From contig NZ_KE384580.1 in assembly GCF_000426845.1 (NCBI RefSeq), forward strand, positions 1 through 52,992: a stretch of DNA of 52,992 bases. Reading direction: 5' to 3'. The DNA comes from Bradyrhizobium sp. in8p8 (lineage in GTDB: Bacteria; Pseudomonadota; Alphaproteobacteria; Rhizobiales; Xanthobacteraceae). Shown here one piece after another: positions 1 to 8,172 of the stretch. Each line of letters opens with the position of its first letter. Position 1 is the stretch's first letter. The notes beneath the pieces were generated by a model, which was given only the letters and a program-made list of their open reading frames with translations, did no database searches and was not told the origin of the DNA. The position numbers were made by a program, and so were the translations under genes.

Positions 1-11
1 GGCGGCGGGCC

Positions 12-278
12 CTACCATTTTTTTGAAAGAAGCTCGCGTAGCGCGGCCGCATCGAGCATCTGCTCGGCCAACAGCTTCTTCAGCTTCGCGTTCTCCTCCT
101 CGAGCGCTTTCAACCGCCTGGCCTCGGAGACATCCATGCCGCCGAATTTGGCCTTCCAGTTGTAGATCGTCGCCTCGGAAATCCCGTGCTTGCGAGCCAG
201 GTCGGCCGTCTTCGCCCCGGCCTCATGCTCCTTCAACACGGCGATAATCTGCTCTTCCGTGAACCTTGCTCGCTTCAT
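12..278 (-). CDS. IS3-family transposase OrfA (88 aa), element cut by the window edge
   Basis: The 88-residue product is a typical IS3-family (IS407-like group) OrfA. It has an N-terminal helix-turn-helix for binding the element ends (residues about 8-45, with the motif SEATIYNWKAKFGG) and a C-terminal leucine-zipper-like coiled coil (EEENAKLKKLLAEQ). Near the stop, the minus strand reads A AAA AAA TGG TAG (run of seven T on the plus strand at 18-24). This is a classic heptamer for programmed -1 frameshifting into OrfB to make the full DDE transposase. OrfB lies beyond position 1 and cannot be judged. High confidence in the family. Confidence 0.93.
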   Translation of the reverse strand: MKRARFTEEQIIAVLKEHEAGAKTADLARKHGISEATIYNWKAKFGGMDVSEARRLKALEEENAKLKKLLAEQMLDAAALRELLSKKW

Positions 279-318
279 CTGTCCGTCCTTTTCAGGCCGG
301 ACTCTAACTCCATCTGGA

Positions 319-340
319 GGAAATACTCAGGGGCAGGTCA
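319..340. repeat. Probable terminal inverted repeat of the IS3 element
   Basis: Read on the minus strand, this stretch begins TGACCTGCCCCTGAG and lies upstream of orfA. The TGACC start followed by a C-run resembles ends of IS407-type IS3 elements known from rhizobia. The other end lies outside the window, so the match between the two repeats and the target duplication cannot be checked. The outer boundary at 340 is inferred. Confidence 0.6.
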
Positions 341-421
341 ATTACCACATTTTCCCCTTCGGGCGAGGAACTTGTATCGGGGAGATTTATTGAATCGGCC
401 GCCGATGAGGAGTGTTGCGTG

Positions 422-639
422 ATGACAGATGTTGAATCTGTTTGGATGCAGTGCGACAAGCACGCGTCGAGCTTAGCCGATACATCAATCCGCTCGATCT
501 TCTTGGCGCCGTCGAAGCTCTTGATAGGCTGATCGATTTGCTCGATAGCGACAACGTGGATGCAGCGTTATCGCGCATCGACATTCGCAAGCATTTTAGG
601 GTTATGGAATTCAGGTGCCCCGAAGAAGCTCCGCAATGA
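422..639 (+). pseudogene. Small hypothetical gene, frameshifted; paralogue of the next gene
   Basis: An ATG at 422 begins MTDVESV and then runs out of frame. The continuation is in the frame starting TTG at 442 (LDAVRQARVELSRYI) and ends at 639. Joined, the product aligns with the C-terminal half of the neighbouring protein: TDVESV-LDAVRQARVELSRYI against TDVQKL-VDAFLEARGILSDYL, then VDAALSRIDIRKHF against VIAALSRIEGRQRF. The two frames join if one T is restored to the TTT run at 441-443. It could be a pseudogene, a sequencing error, or a shorter gene starting at TTG 442. The function is unknown. The stop overlaps the next start. Confidence 0.6.
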
Positions 640-992
640 CCGGGTCAGTTTGGCTCTATGTCAGCGTCGCTACGGAAACCGTCAAGGTGTTCGCCTCTTA
701 CGACACAGCGATAGAATGGCTGAATCGCAACGATCCTGAAGGCGCCGCCGTCGAATATCCCATTGAAGAGGAGCAGGCGCCGTCCATCGTGCCGAACCGT
801 ACCGATGTGCAAAAGCTTGTTGACGCATTCCTAGAGGCACGCGGTATCTTGAGTGATTACCTAGTGCCAGGACCGCGCAACTCGACCACCACAGTCGAAA
901 AACTAATGGACGCGCTGACTAATGACGACGTGATCGCTGCACTTTCGCGGATCGAAGGGCGACAAAGGTTCGGGTTGGTTCACATCGAGTGA
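636..992 (+). CDS. Hypothetical protein, 118 aa, paralogue of the upstream small gene
   Basis: I chose the ATG at 636 because it overlaps the stop of the previous gene (CAATGACC), which implies translational coupling; an in-frame ATG at 615 is possible. The N-terminal half (GSVWLYVSVATETVKVFASY) has no counterpart in the upstream gene, while the C-terminal half repeats its LSRI-type helical segment. No signal peptide or membrane segment is seen, and the protein is acidic. I do not recognise the family, and the gene may be restricted to close relatives. The pair sits beside an IS3 end, in a region typical of accessory DNA. Confidence 0.6.
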   Translation: MTGSVWLYVSVATETVKVFASYDTAIEWLNRNDPEGAAVEYPIEEEQAPSIVPNRTDVQKLVDAFLEARGILSDYLVPGPRNSTTTVEKLMDALTNDDVIAALSRIEGRQRFGLVHIE

Positions 993-1072
993 TACAATCT
1001 TTGTGTGGTTTTATAGGTAGCAGCGGCGGCTAAGATGATCGACATTGCTTCGATCATTGCCAAGCCCTGCCG

Positions 1073-1243
1073 ATGCATCAACATTCAGAACAGCGCTGTA
1101 CGGCTTGCGATAAGCCGCGAGAGTTCATCAGTCGCGAACCGGTACAAGACCGTTACGAGGTACGTTCGTACAAGTGCCCCGCTTGCAAGAGTATTTTGAA
1201 GATGGTCGAGCGCACCGAACCCACTATGTTTCCAAGACGCTAA
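1073..1243 (+). CDS. Tiny zinc-ribbon-like protein, 56 aa
   Basis: An ATG at 1073 opens a 56-residue frame, starting MHQHSEQRCTACDKPREFIS. It carries two CxxC knuckles, CTAC at residues 9-12 and CPAC at 35-38, separated by 22 residues, and ends in TAA at 1241-1243. The spacing fits a single structural zinc ribbon, as in small DNA-, RNA- or protein-binding factors. The last four bases overlap the end of the convergent phasin gene. I cannot assign a function. The paired CxxC motifs are the main evidence that it is real, and no strong ribosome binding site is visible. Confidence 0.55.
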   Translation: MHQHSEQRCTACDKPREFISREPVQDRYEVRSYKCPACKSILKMVERTEPTMFPRR

Positions 1244-1524
1244 GACTTCGGCGAGAACTCGCGCATGAACTGGCTTGCGTGTTCGATCTGCGCCCTAAGA
1301 TATTCGGCCTGAAGTGACACGACTTCTTGAAAATTCTGGGCGGCGGCAAGCTTGCGCGCATATTCCAAAGACGTAGCGACGTTCTGTTGCGCGAAATTGA
1401 AGGCTAGGTCACCAGGCAATTTTGCTTGCTGAAAGAAAATGGAAAATGCCTTCTCAGTTTGATCTATGGTTTTTTGGACAAGCTCCCGCACCTCGCGTGG
1501 CACGTCAACCAATTGGTTTCGCAT
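1240..1524 (-). CDS. Phasin family protein, 94 aa
   Basis: Phasins are small amphipathic helical proteins that coat polyhydroxyalkanoate granules in the cytoplasm. This product is almost entirely predicted helix, with the phasin_2-like pattern QTEKAFSIFFQQA, then NVATSLEYARKLAAAQ and VVSLQAEYLRAQIEHA, and a final FMREFSPKS. It is shorter than many phasins (about 110-150 aa) but contains the whole core. The ATG lies directly after the stop of the upstream gene, so the two are probably cotranscribed. Granule binding is inferred from the family only. Confidence 0.8.
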   Translation of the reverse strand: MRNQLVDVPREVRELVQKTIDQTEKAFSIFFQQAKLPGDLAFNFAQQNVATSLEYARKLAAAQNFQEVVSLQAEYLRAQIEHASQFMREFSPKS

Positions 1525-1716
1525 TCAGTGCCACCTGATAAGCGTGTACCGAAGCTTGCGGGCTTCAAGCTCGGATTCAAGCTGCGCCGCATAGGCACGC
1601 ACGGTCGGCCCCACGAATCTGTATCGGCCACCATTGGCTTCGTCGGCCGCCACTTGCCGATGGATGCTCTGCCACATGGCGAGCAAGCTTTGGTCAGTAG
1701 AGTTTTTGAAGTTCAT
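1525..1716 (-). CDS. Small conserved hypothetical protein, 63 aa
   Basis: I place the start at the ATG ending at 1716 (MNFKNSTDQSLLAMWQSIHR). An upstream in-frame ATG at 1938 would add 74 residues of low-complexity, non-conserved-looking sequence. The product is a soluble helical protein with a central RYRFVGPTVRAYAAQLESEL segment, and resembles small proteins of unknown function I associate with Bradyrhizobium. Its TGA is followed immediately by the phasin ATG, so the two form a bicistronic unit. No function is proposed. Confidence 0.6.
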   Translation of the reverse strand: MNFKNSTDQSLLAMWQSIHRQVAADEANGGRYRFVGPTVRAYAAQLESELEARKLRYTLIRWH

Positions 1717-1999
1717 GTTCGCCCCGTCATCGCTTCCTGCCAGATCGTAGCAAAGGGATGCGCAAGACCGAAGAGCGAACAAAAGCATGGCTAACCCACT
1801 CGTCCGGTTAGCCAGACGCGACTGCCAAGCCTTTGCGAATTCTGGATTTCGCTTGACTAATGGCGCACCACTCGGAATAAAACTGCGAACTCTTACGTTA
1901 TCGAAATCGCGGCTTTGAATTCTGCACATCCTGCCCAAAGTAATCGGCGGCGGTCATTGAACCCCTGTTGAAATTTCGGAGGGCCAGAAGCGGCATCAT

Positions 2000-2773
2000 C
2001 TAGCGCGGCTGCATTCGCGCGCCTGCGTCAATGCTGATAGTTGTGGCGTTAAGATAGGCATTCTCGGCGATGTGCTTGACCAAACTGGCGAACTCGTGGG
2101 GTTGCCCCATCCTGTTCGGATAAAGGATCATACGGTCGACGATCGACTGCGAAACCTTCGGCGGTATGCCGGCGACCATCCCGGTGTCGAACAACCCCGG
2201 TGCAATGGAGACGACGCGAATGCCATGTTCAGCGAGGTCACGCGCGACAGGCAAGGTGAGGCCGACCACGCCGGCCTTGCTGGCGCTGTAGGCCGCCTGG
2301 CCCACCTGCCCTTGCGAGGCTGCGCCGGATGCGGTGTTGATGATGACGCCACGTTCGCCGCTCGGGCCCTCCGGTTGGTTGCAGGTCATAGCGAGCGCCG
2401 CAAAGCGGATGATGTTGAAGGTGCCGGTGAGATTGATGCCGATGACCTTGTTCCAGGTCGCCAGCGGAAACGGCTGCCCCTTCGATACGGTCTTGGCCGC
2501 ATCGGCGACGCCCGCACAATTGACGGCGATATGAACCGCCTGGAATGCTTCGAGCACAGCCTCGATCGCGGAGCTAACGCTGGTCTCGTCGGCAACGTCG
2601 ACAACACGCCCGAATGCCGCGCTCCCCAGTTCCCGGCAAAGATCGGCGAGCCGCGACTCGTCACGATCGAAGGCGGCGACACGCACGCCCGCCTTCGCCA
2701 GTGTGACGCACGATGCCCGCCCGAGCCCCGACGCCGCGCCGGTCACGATTGCAACTTTTCCATTCAACTGCAT
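2000..2773 (-). CDS. SDR dehydrogenase, 3-hydroxyacyl-CoA dehydrogenase type II-like (257 aa)
   Basis: This is a classical short-chain dehydrogenase. The nucleotide-binding motif TGAASGLG is at residues 11-18, NCAG at 85-88, the catalytic serine in NTASG near 149, and YSASK at 162-166. Asp at the end of the second strand (AAFDRD) predicts NAD over NADP. Overall it resembles 3-hydroxyacyl-CoA dehydrogenase type II (HSD10-like), which oxidises 3-hydroxyacyl-CoA to 3-ketoacyl-CoA in beta-oxidation. The start at 2773 is preceded by AGAGGGG; a longer frame to 2812 adds an unlikely 13 residues. It is the last gene of a minus-strand operon with a thiolase and a CoA-transferase. Confidence 0.85.
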   Translation of the reverse strand: MQLNGKVAIVTGAASGLGRASCVTLAKAGVRVAAFDRDESRLADLCRELGSAAFGRVVDVADETSVSSAIEAVLEAFQAVHIAVNCAGVADAAKTVSKGQPFPLATWNKVIGINLTGTFNIIRFAALAMTCNQPEGPSGERGVIINTASGAASQGQVGQAAYSASKAGVVGLTLPVARDLAEHGIRVVSIAPGLFDTGMVAGIPPKVSQSIVDRMILYPNRMGQPHEFASLVKHIAENAYLNATTISIDAGARMQPR

Positions 2774-2801
2774 GAGAGCCCCTCTTGCTCGATCTTCTGT
2801 A

Positions 2802-4040
2802 TCAGCGGCCAAGGATGGTGATGCAGGCTACCGCCTCTTCGATGCCCTGAAGGCCGCCGCCGTTTTCGGCGAGCGCGATGCGCGCCCCCTCGACCTGCCG
2901 CGGTCCCGCCTCGCCGCGCAGTTGCGCCACCAGTTCATGTACCTGCCCGATGCCGGTGGCGCCGACGGGATGTCCCTTGGATTCAAGTCCGCCGGACGGA
3001 TTGACCGGTATAAGTCCGCCGAGCGCGGTGTCACCGCGCTCCGAAATGATGCCGCCTTCACCGAAATCGCAGAATCCGAGGTTCTCGATCTGGATGATCT
3101 CGCCCATGGCCGTCGCGTCATGCACCTCGGCGACAGCGACGTCGTCCGGGCCGATACCGGCCTTGTTGTAGGCCTTTTTCGCCGCGAGCGCGGTACAGTG
3201 CCGCTCCACTTCGGACGGGTCACGATCGCTACCGGTCTGGATGACCGATGCCAGCACGCGGATGGCCCGCGACTTGTCGAGACCAAGCCGCTTCAAGCCC
3301 GCCTCGGTCGCGAGGATCGCAGCCGCCGCACCGTCCGATATCGGCGAGCACATCGGAAGCGTCAGCGGATAGGTGATCGGCGGGGCATTCAGCACTTCGT
3401 CGACCGAATAGGCATTACGAAACTGCGCCAGCGGATTTTCCACGGAATGCCGATGGTTCTTCGCCGCCACCGCAGCAAGCTGGCGCTGCGTGGTGCCGAA
3501 GCGCTTCATGTGCTGACGTGAGAACGCGGCGTAGACATCCATGAACACGCTGTAGGGCTTGTCCGAGGTCGTGCCTTCCGGCACCTCGACACCCTCGCCG
3601 AGCGCTAGCAGCCTGTCGCGAATTTCGCCGTCGCGGCTGACGTCCCAGGCACTATCGAATGCCTCGAACATCAGCTTGCGATCTGTCGAGAACATCTTCT
3701 CGGCGCCGAGCGCGAGCGCAAAGTCCCCCTCACCCGCCTTAAGGAAAGTCACGGCAAGGTTGAACGCCGTGCTGCCGCTGGCACAGGCGTTCTCGACATT
3801 GACAACGGGAACGCCGCCGATTCCCATTTCGCGTAGCAGGATCTCGCCGCGGATCATGTGCTGGCGCTCCATATGGCCTTGCGACGCGTTGGCGAAGAAG
3901 GCCGCTTCGATGTCAGACTTCTGCAATCCCGCATCGCCGAGCGCGGCATCCACCGCGCTGCGCGACAGAGTCTTCATATCGATATCGAGCATGCGCCCAA
4001 ACGGGGTCATGCCAACACCGACCACATAGATGTCGCTCAT
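2802..4040 (-). CDS. Thiolase / lipid-transfer-type acetyl-CoA acetyltransferase (412 aa)
   Basis: This thiolase-fold protein is of the SCPx/lipid-transfer kind. The nucleophile is Cys86 in VENACASGS; further active-site segments are VHDATAMGE and SKGHPVGATG. The usual second thiolase cysteine region is replaced by AENGGG near the C terminus, as in other members of this group. Family members carry out thiolytic, or sometimes retro-aldol, cleavage of acyl-CoA. The ATG ending at 4040 follows GGGAGGG; a long open frame upstream overlaps the CoA-transferase and is a shadow. It shares its architecture with the product at 22650-23885. No DUF35 partner is adjacent. Confidence 0.88.
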   Translation of the reverse strand: MSDIYVVGVGMTPFGRMLDIDMKTLSRSAVDAALGDAGLQKSDIEAAFFANASQGHMERQHMIRGEILLREMGIGGVPVVNVENACASGSTAFNLAVTFLKAGEGDFALALGAEKMFSTDRKLMFEAFDSAWDVSRDGEIRDRLLALGEGVEVPEGTTSDKPYSVFMDVYAAFSRQHMKRFGTTQRQLAAVAAKNHRHSVENPLAQFRNAYSVDEVLNAPPITYPLTLPMCSPISDGAAAAILATEAGLKRLGLDKSRAIRVLASVIQTGSDRDPSEVERHCTALAAKKAYNKAGIGPDDVAVAEVHDATAMGEIIQIENLGFCDFGEGGIISERGDTALGGLIPVNPSGGLESKGHPVGATGIGQVHELVAQLRGEAGPRQVEGARIALAENGGGLQGIEEAVACITILGR

Positions 4041-4084
4041 CGCGCCCTCCCTTGAGGATTGGAATCTTCTCTGGTCTCTACCTG

Positions 4085-5194
4085 CTAGTCCTTGAGCTCC
4101 GGCAGTGCACGCAGCACCTGCTCCGTATGCTCGCCAAGGCCGGGCACGCCGGAGCGCGGACCGGGATGCTCGCCGGAAAAAATCAACGGCTGCGCCACAT
4201 GGTGGCTCCGCCCGCCGTTCCCATCCGCCACCTCGCGGAACAGCCCGCGCGCCCGGAAATGCGGATCGGCGGTCACCTCGCTCAACGAGTTCACCGGCCC
4301 CCATGGAATCCCGGCGGCATCCAGCTTCTGCGCCCAATCGGTGCGATCGCGCGTCGCCAGCACGGCAGCGACCTTGCCTCGCAAGGCATCGCCGCGCGCG
4401 ACCCGCTCGCTGCGATTGAAGCCGGCCGCATCAGGCATGCCGAGCAACTCGCACAGCGGCCGCCAGAACCAGTCTTCATGAGCAATCGACAACGTGAGGA
4501 GACGGCCATCGGCACACTTGAAGACGCCATAGGCCGGCTCGGCGCCGATGTCGGCGAGCGGCGCACCGTTCATCACCGGACCGAGCATCACCGACATCCA
4601 GGACACCAGGCCGTCCGTCATCGAGACGTCGACATATTTTCCTTCTCCCGTACGTGCGCGCTCGAACAGCGCCGCCAACGTGCCGACGGCAGCGAACATG
4701 CCGGAGGACAGGTCGCCGATCGCGATGCTTCCCGGATCCTCCACCGAGCCTTGCTCGGCGTGACGAAAGAGAAACCCGGCAAGTGCCTGATAGGAGATGT
4801 CGTGGGCGGGGCGATCGCGATACGGCCCGTCCTGCCCGAAGCCGGAGATCGAGACATAGACCAGCCTTGGGTTGAGCTCCGCCATCGCCTCATGGCCGAA
4901 GCCGAGACGCGCCATGGTGCCCGGACGAAATCCTTCCATCAGCACGTCGGCGGAAGCGACCAGCCTGCGCAGGTTCAGCTTGCCTTCAACGCTCTTGAGA
5001 TCCAGCGCCACCGAGCGCTTGCCGCGATTGAGCGCGCCGTGGAAGGCCGGAAACTGCCGTGCAGGATCTCCCGCGCCCGGACGTTCCACCAGGATCACGT
5101 CGGCGCCAAGATCACTTAGTAACAAGGTTGCGTAGGGCCCGGGATACTGCTCAGCCAGACTGATCACCCGAATTCCAGCGAGGGGAAGACTCAT
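4085..5194 (-). CDS. CaiB/BaiF-type CoA-transferase (369 aa)
   Basis: This is a class III CoA-transferase, moving CoA between carboxylic acids or acting as a racemase-like enzyme. The N terminus MSLPLAGIRVISLAEQYPGP is typical, followed by GADVILVERPG, LMEGFRPGTMARLG and the SGFGQDGPY segment. The likely catalytic Asp is in AIGDLSSGMFAA, about residue 161. The family length is usually about 400. I chose the start at 5194; an in-frame ATG at 5230 would add 12 residues. It is the first gene of a three-gene operon with thiolase and SDR, consistent with substrate activation by CoA transfer. Confidence 0.86.
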   Translation of the reverse strand: MSLPLAGIRVISLAEQYPGPYATLLLSDLGADVILVERPGAGDPARQFPAFHGALNRGKRSVALDLKSVEGKLNLRRLVASADVLMEGFRPGTMARLGFGHEAMAELNPRLVYVSISGFGQDGPYRDRPAHDISYQALAGFLFRHAEQGSVEDPGSIAIGDLSSGMFAAVGTLAALFERARTGEGKYVDVSMTDGLVSWMSVMLGPVMNGAPLADIGAEPAYGVFKCADGRLLTLSIAHEDWFWRPLCELLGMPDAAGFNRSERVARGDALRGKVAAVLATRDRTDWAQKLDAAGIPWGPVNSLSEVTADPHFRARGLFREVADGNGGRSHHVAQPLIFSGEHPGPRSGVPGLGEHTEQVLRALPELKD

Positions 5195-5302
5195 CTCGAT
5201 CGCTCTTTCCGGCAGCGGCTTGACTTGCATTAATCCCGACAGTCTGTAACATAACCTTACGAATAATCAACTAACTCAAAAGTCAATTCCGAGGAAAGTC
5301 CG
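5195..5302. promoter_or_regulatory. Divergent promoter region between CoA-transferase and crotonase genes
   Basis: This AT-richer gap separates divergent genes. At 5279-5289 it contains AAAGTCAATTC, whose reverse complement GAATTGACTTT recurs exactly at 15919-15929 in front of the TetR gene. Read toward the CoA-transferase, it holds TTGACT, a good -35 box. The element could be simply a -35 box or part of a TetR operator. The crotonase is preceded by GAGGAAAG at about 5290-5298. Confidence 0.45.
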
Positions 5303-6082
5303 GTGGAATCGGTTATCTCTGAAATTCGGGCCGGCGCGATGTGGATCACGCTGAACCGGCCGGATGCACTCAATGCCATTACTCCCGCAGTGGTTTCGGG
5401 CATCAACGCGGCGCTCGACAAGGCTCAGCTGTCGGACATCCACGCAGTGGTGCTGACCGGAACGGGGCGCGCCTTCTGCGCCGGCGCCGACCTCAAATTC
5501 ATACGCGGCGAAGCCGGGAACGACGAAACGTCGCTGAGCCGCTTTCTCGATACCGTTCTCCTTGTCATGAACCGGCTCGAGACGTTTCCCATGCCGGTGA
5601 TCGCGTCGCTGAACGGATTGACGTTGGCTGGCGGCTTGGAACTGATGCTGTGCTGCGATCTCGTCGTCGCGGCGCGCTCGGCCAAGCTGGGCGACGCCCA
5701 TGCAAATTTTGGGCTCTTGCCCGGCGGCGGCAGCTCGGTGCGGCTGCCGCGTAAGATCGGCCCCACCCGCGCAAAATATCTGCTCTACACCGGCGAGTTC
5801 GTGCCAGCCGAACAGCTCGTTGCCGCCGGACTGGTCAACGAGGTCGTCGATGACGACATGCTGATCCCGGCGACCGAGGCGCTGGTCGCCAAGCTCGTCA
5901 ACAAGAGCCCGCTCGTGCTTCGGCGCATGAAGGTGCTGGTCGATGATGGCCTCGAGCAACCTTGTGCGATAGCACTGCGACAAGAACTGCTCGCCAGCGA
6001 AGTCCACGCCCGCAGCAACGACCTGAAGGAGGGACTTGCCGCATTCGAGGAAAAACGCAAACCACGCTTCACCGGCAAATAG
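5303..6082 (+). CDS. Crotonase-fold protein (enoyl-CoA hydratase/isomerase family, 259 aa)
   Basis: This has the crotonase fold, with the CoA-binding and oxyanion-hole segments FCAGADLKF and NGLTLAGGLELML, and a C terminus FEEKRKPRFTGK typical of the family. By eye, the positions of the two catalytic glutamates of classical hydratase (rat Glu144 and Glu164) hold His (in AHANFGLLPGGG) and Tyr (in TRAKYLLYTG). It may therefore catalyse a different reaction than simple hydration. The start is GTG at 5303 after GAGGAAAG. The PaaK-like gene follows 35 bases on, probably in the same operon. Confidence 0.85.
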   Translation: MESVISEIRAGAMWITLNRPDALNAITPAVVSGINAALDKAQLSDIHAVVLTGTGRAFCAGADLKFIRGEAGNDETSLSRFLDTVLLVMNRLETFPMPVIASLNGLTLAGGLELMLCCDLVVAARSAKLGDAHANFGLLPGGGSSVRLPRKIGPTRAKYLLYTGEFVPAEQLVAAGLVNEVVDDDMLIPATEALVAKLVNKSPLVLRRMKVLVDDGLEQPCAIALRQELLASEVHARSNDLKEGLAAFEEKRKPRFTGK

Positions 6083-6117
6083 GAAAAGCAAGTCGGGAAT
6101 GCCAAGAGGAGACGGTA

Positions 6118-7338
6118 ATGAGCCAGGAGACGCGCTTCACGGTCCTGCAACAGATCCAGCGTGCGGCCCACCAGCTCGCACCCGCCATTCGGGAGATGTT
6201 CGATCGCGCAGGCCTCGCTCCAGCCGATCTCAAGACCGTGGACGACCTGTCGCGGCTGCCCGTATTCAAAAAGGAGTCGCTGGTCGAGTTACAACGCCAG
6301 CGGCCGCCATTCGGGGGTTTCCTTGCAGCAAAGGATGAAGAAATCGTCCGTATCTTCGTCTCTCCCGGCCCCATCAACGAACCTCAACTGAGGCACGACC
6401 GCGACGGATGCGGCTTCGGCACGGCCTTTGCCGCCGCCGGCCTCGGCCCCGGCGATCGCGTGCTCAACACCTGGTCCTATCATCTCGTGCCTGCCGGCCT
6501 TCTGCTCGACGAGGGCCTGCGCTCGGTCGGCGCGACGGTGATTCCAGCTGGCACCGGCGGCAGCGAGTTGCAGGCGAAGCTGGTGACCGACCTTGGCGTG
6601 ACCTGCATCTGCGCCTCGACCGCCTTCTTCATCACGCTAGCGGAAGCCATCGAGGCGATGGGTCATTCGCTGCCCGGTGGCTGGAAGGTCAGAACTGCGT
6701 TGCTCGGCGGCGAACTCGGCGACTGGCTCGGCAAGCGCCGTCGCCTGGAAGCCAGGTACGGCGTTCGCACCTTCGCAGTCTATGCGACGGCGGACTTCGG
6801 CGTGATCGCCTTCGAAAATGGCGCGCAGGACGGCGGCTACGAGGTTCACCAGGACCGCATCGTGCAAATCTGTGACCCGACGACGGGGGCTCCGCTTCCG
6901 CACGGCGAGCCCGGCGAGATCGTGGTTACCACGCTGACGCCGGGCTGGCCGCTGATCCGGTTCGGTACCGGCGACGTCGCCGTCGCCACGGCTATGAACG
7001 CCGATGGCACGGTGCGCAGGATCGGCATGCTGCAGGGACGCGTCGGGCAGGCGGTGAAGGCGCGCGAGATATTCATCTATCCGCGCCAGCTCGAAGACCT
7101 CGCTATTGCCATTCCGGGAATCGGCCGCGCGCAGGCCATCGTCACCCGCCCGCAACAGCGGGAAGAGATCACGGTGCGGCTTTCGCTGCTTCCGGATGCG
7201 GACCGCGACGCCGTCCTGGCGGCGGCGCCGGCCCGCTTCAACGCGCTGTCTCGTCTGAAGGCCGACCGTATCGAGGTGGTAGGAACAGACGAACTGCCGG
7301 CCGACGCTCCATTCGTCGTCGACCGGAAGGACGCCTGA
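6118..7338 (+). CDS. PaaK-like adenylate-forming protein (406 aa), atypical P-loop
   Basis: The overall layout resembles phenylacetate-CoA ligase relatives. It begins with a short helical region, then LPVFKKESLVELQ, a central GATVIPAGTGG, a YATADFGVIAFE segment, a GEPGEIVVTTLTPG-like turn, and a C-terminal domain with AREIFIYPRQLEDL. The usual Ser/Thr/Gly-rich ATP-phosphate loop (SSGTTG in PaaK) is not visible; the corresponding place reads FVSPGPINEPQ. It may bind ATP poorly or have another role. The ATG at 6118 follows AAGAGGAGAC. It lies downstream of the crotonase and converges on the liv operon. Confidence 0.75.
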   Translation: MSQETRFTVLQQIQRAAHQLAPAIREMFDRAGLAPADLKTVDDLSRLPVFKKESLVELQRQRPPFGGFLAAKDEEIVRIFVSPGPINEPQLRHDRDGCGFGTAFAAAGLGPGDRVLNTWSYHLVPAGLLLDEGLRSVGATVIPAGTGGSELQAKLVTDLGVTCICASTAFFITLAEAIEAMGHSLPGGWKVRTALLGGELGDWLGKRRRLEARYGVRTFAVYATADFGVIAFENGAQDGGYEVHQDRIVQICDPTTGAPLPHGEPGEIVVTTLTPGWPLIRFGTGDVAVATAMNADGTVRRIGMLQGRVGQAVKAREIFIYPRQLEDLAIAIPGIGRAQAIVTRPQQREEITVRLSLLPDADRDAVLAAAPARFNALSRLKADRIEVVGTDELPADAPFVVDRKDA

Positions 7339-7360
7339 CCCCGCACCGGCACGCAGCGCC

Positions 7361-8152
7361 TCAGCCGAGCCACCGCTTGCGGCGTCGATAATGCTTGATG
7401 TCGCGGTAGCTCTTGCGCTCGCCCTTAAGGTCAAGCCCGAGGTAGAACTCCCGCACGTCCTCGTTGTTTCGCAGCTCTTCCGCGGCGCCTTCGAGGACGA
7501 TGCGTCCATTCTCCATGACGTAGCCGTAGTCGGCGATATCCAACGCGACGCGCGTGTTCTGTTCGACGATCAGAAGCGTGGTCCCGCTTGCCTTGAGGTC
7601 CTTCAGCAGCTCGAACACCTCGTCGATCATCAACGGCGCTAGGCCAAGCGACGGCTCGTCAATCATGATCAGCCTGGGATTGGCCATCATCGCGCGCCCG
7701 ATCACGACCGTTTGCTGTTCGCCGCCGGACAGATAGCCGGTTATCCGATCCTTGAGCGCCGCAAGCCGGCGAATGCGATCGTAGACATGATCAAGGCGCT
7801 TGCGTACCTCACGCCCCGACGATTCCATGTGGCCGCCGACCAGCAGATTCTGCTCAACGGTCAGATGGCGCAACACGCGGCGGCCCTCCATCACGTGGAT
7901 GATGCCGCTTCGAACGACTTCGGTCGGATCCGACTTGTCGATTCTCTTGCCGTCGAAACCGATATTGCCGGAGGTCACCCGGCCGTCCTCGACGCGTATG
8001 ATGCCGGAAATCGCTTTCAGCGTCGTCGACTTGCCGGCCCCATTGCCGCCGAGCAACGCAACGCATTTGCCATCCGGCACGGCGAGCGAAATGCCCTTCA
8101 CCGCCAGAATGACGTCGCTGTAGATGACTTCAACGTTGTTCAGCTCGAGCAA
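7361..8152 (-). CDS. livF: LivF-type ABC transporter ATP-binding protein (263 aa)
   Basis: This is one of the two ATPases of a HAAT-family (branched-chain amino acid type) importer, on the inner face of the membrane. Walker A is GGNGAGKST at residues 35-43, the signature is LSGGEQQ at 141-147 and Walker B ends in MIDEPSLGL near 164-171, followed by the switch region LLIVEQN. The C terminus has a basic extension (ERKSYRDIKHYRRRKR) beyond the usual 235-240 aa. It is the last gene of the operon that starts with livG at 14216. The true substrate is more likely an acid than an amino acid, judging by the neighbours. Confidence 0.92.
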   Translation of the reverse strand: MLELNNVEVIYSDVILAVKGISLAVPDGKCVALLGGNGAGKSTTLKAISGIIRVEDGRVTSGNIGFDGKRIDKSDPTEVVRSGIIHVMEGRRVLRHLTVEQNLLVGGHMESSGREVRKRLDHVYDRIRRLAALKDRITGYLSGGEQQTVVIGRAMMANPRLIMIDEPSLGLAPLMIDEVFELLKDLKASGTTLLIVEQNTRVALDIADYGYVMENGRIVLEGAAEELRNNEDVREFYLGLDLKGERKSYRDIKHYRRRKRWLG

Positions 8153-8172
8153 AACGCAAGCCTCCCGAGGGG

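Noticed and set aside
1717..1938. Longer N terminus for the small protein at 1525-1716
   Set aside because: The added 74 residues look non-coding and include a hydrophobic patch with no signal-peptide logic; the internal ATG gives a compact conserved-looking protein.
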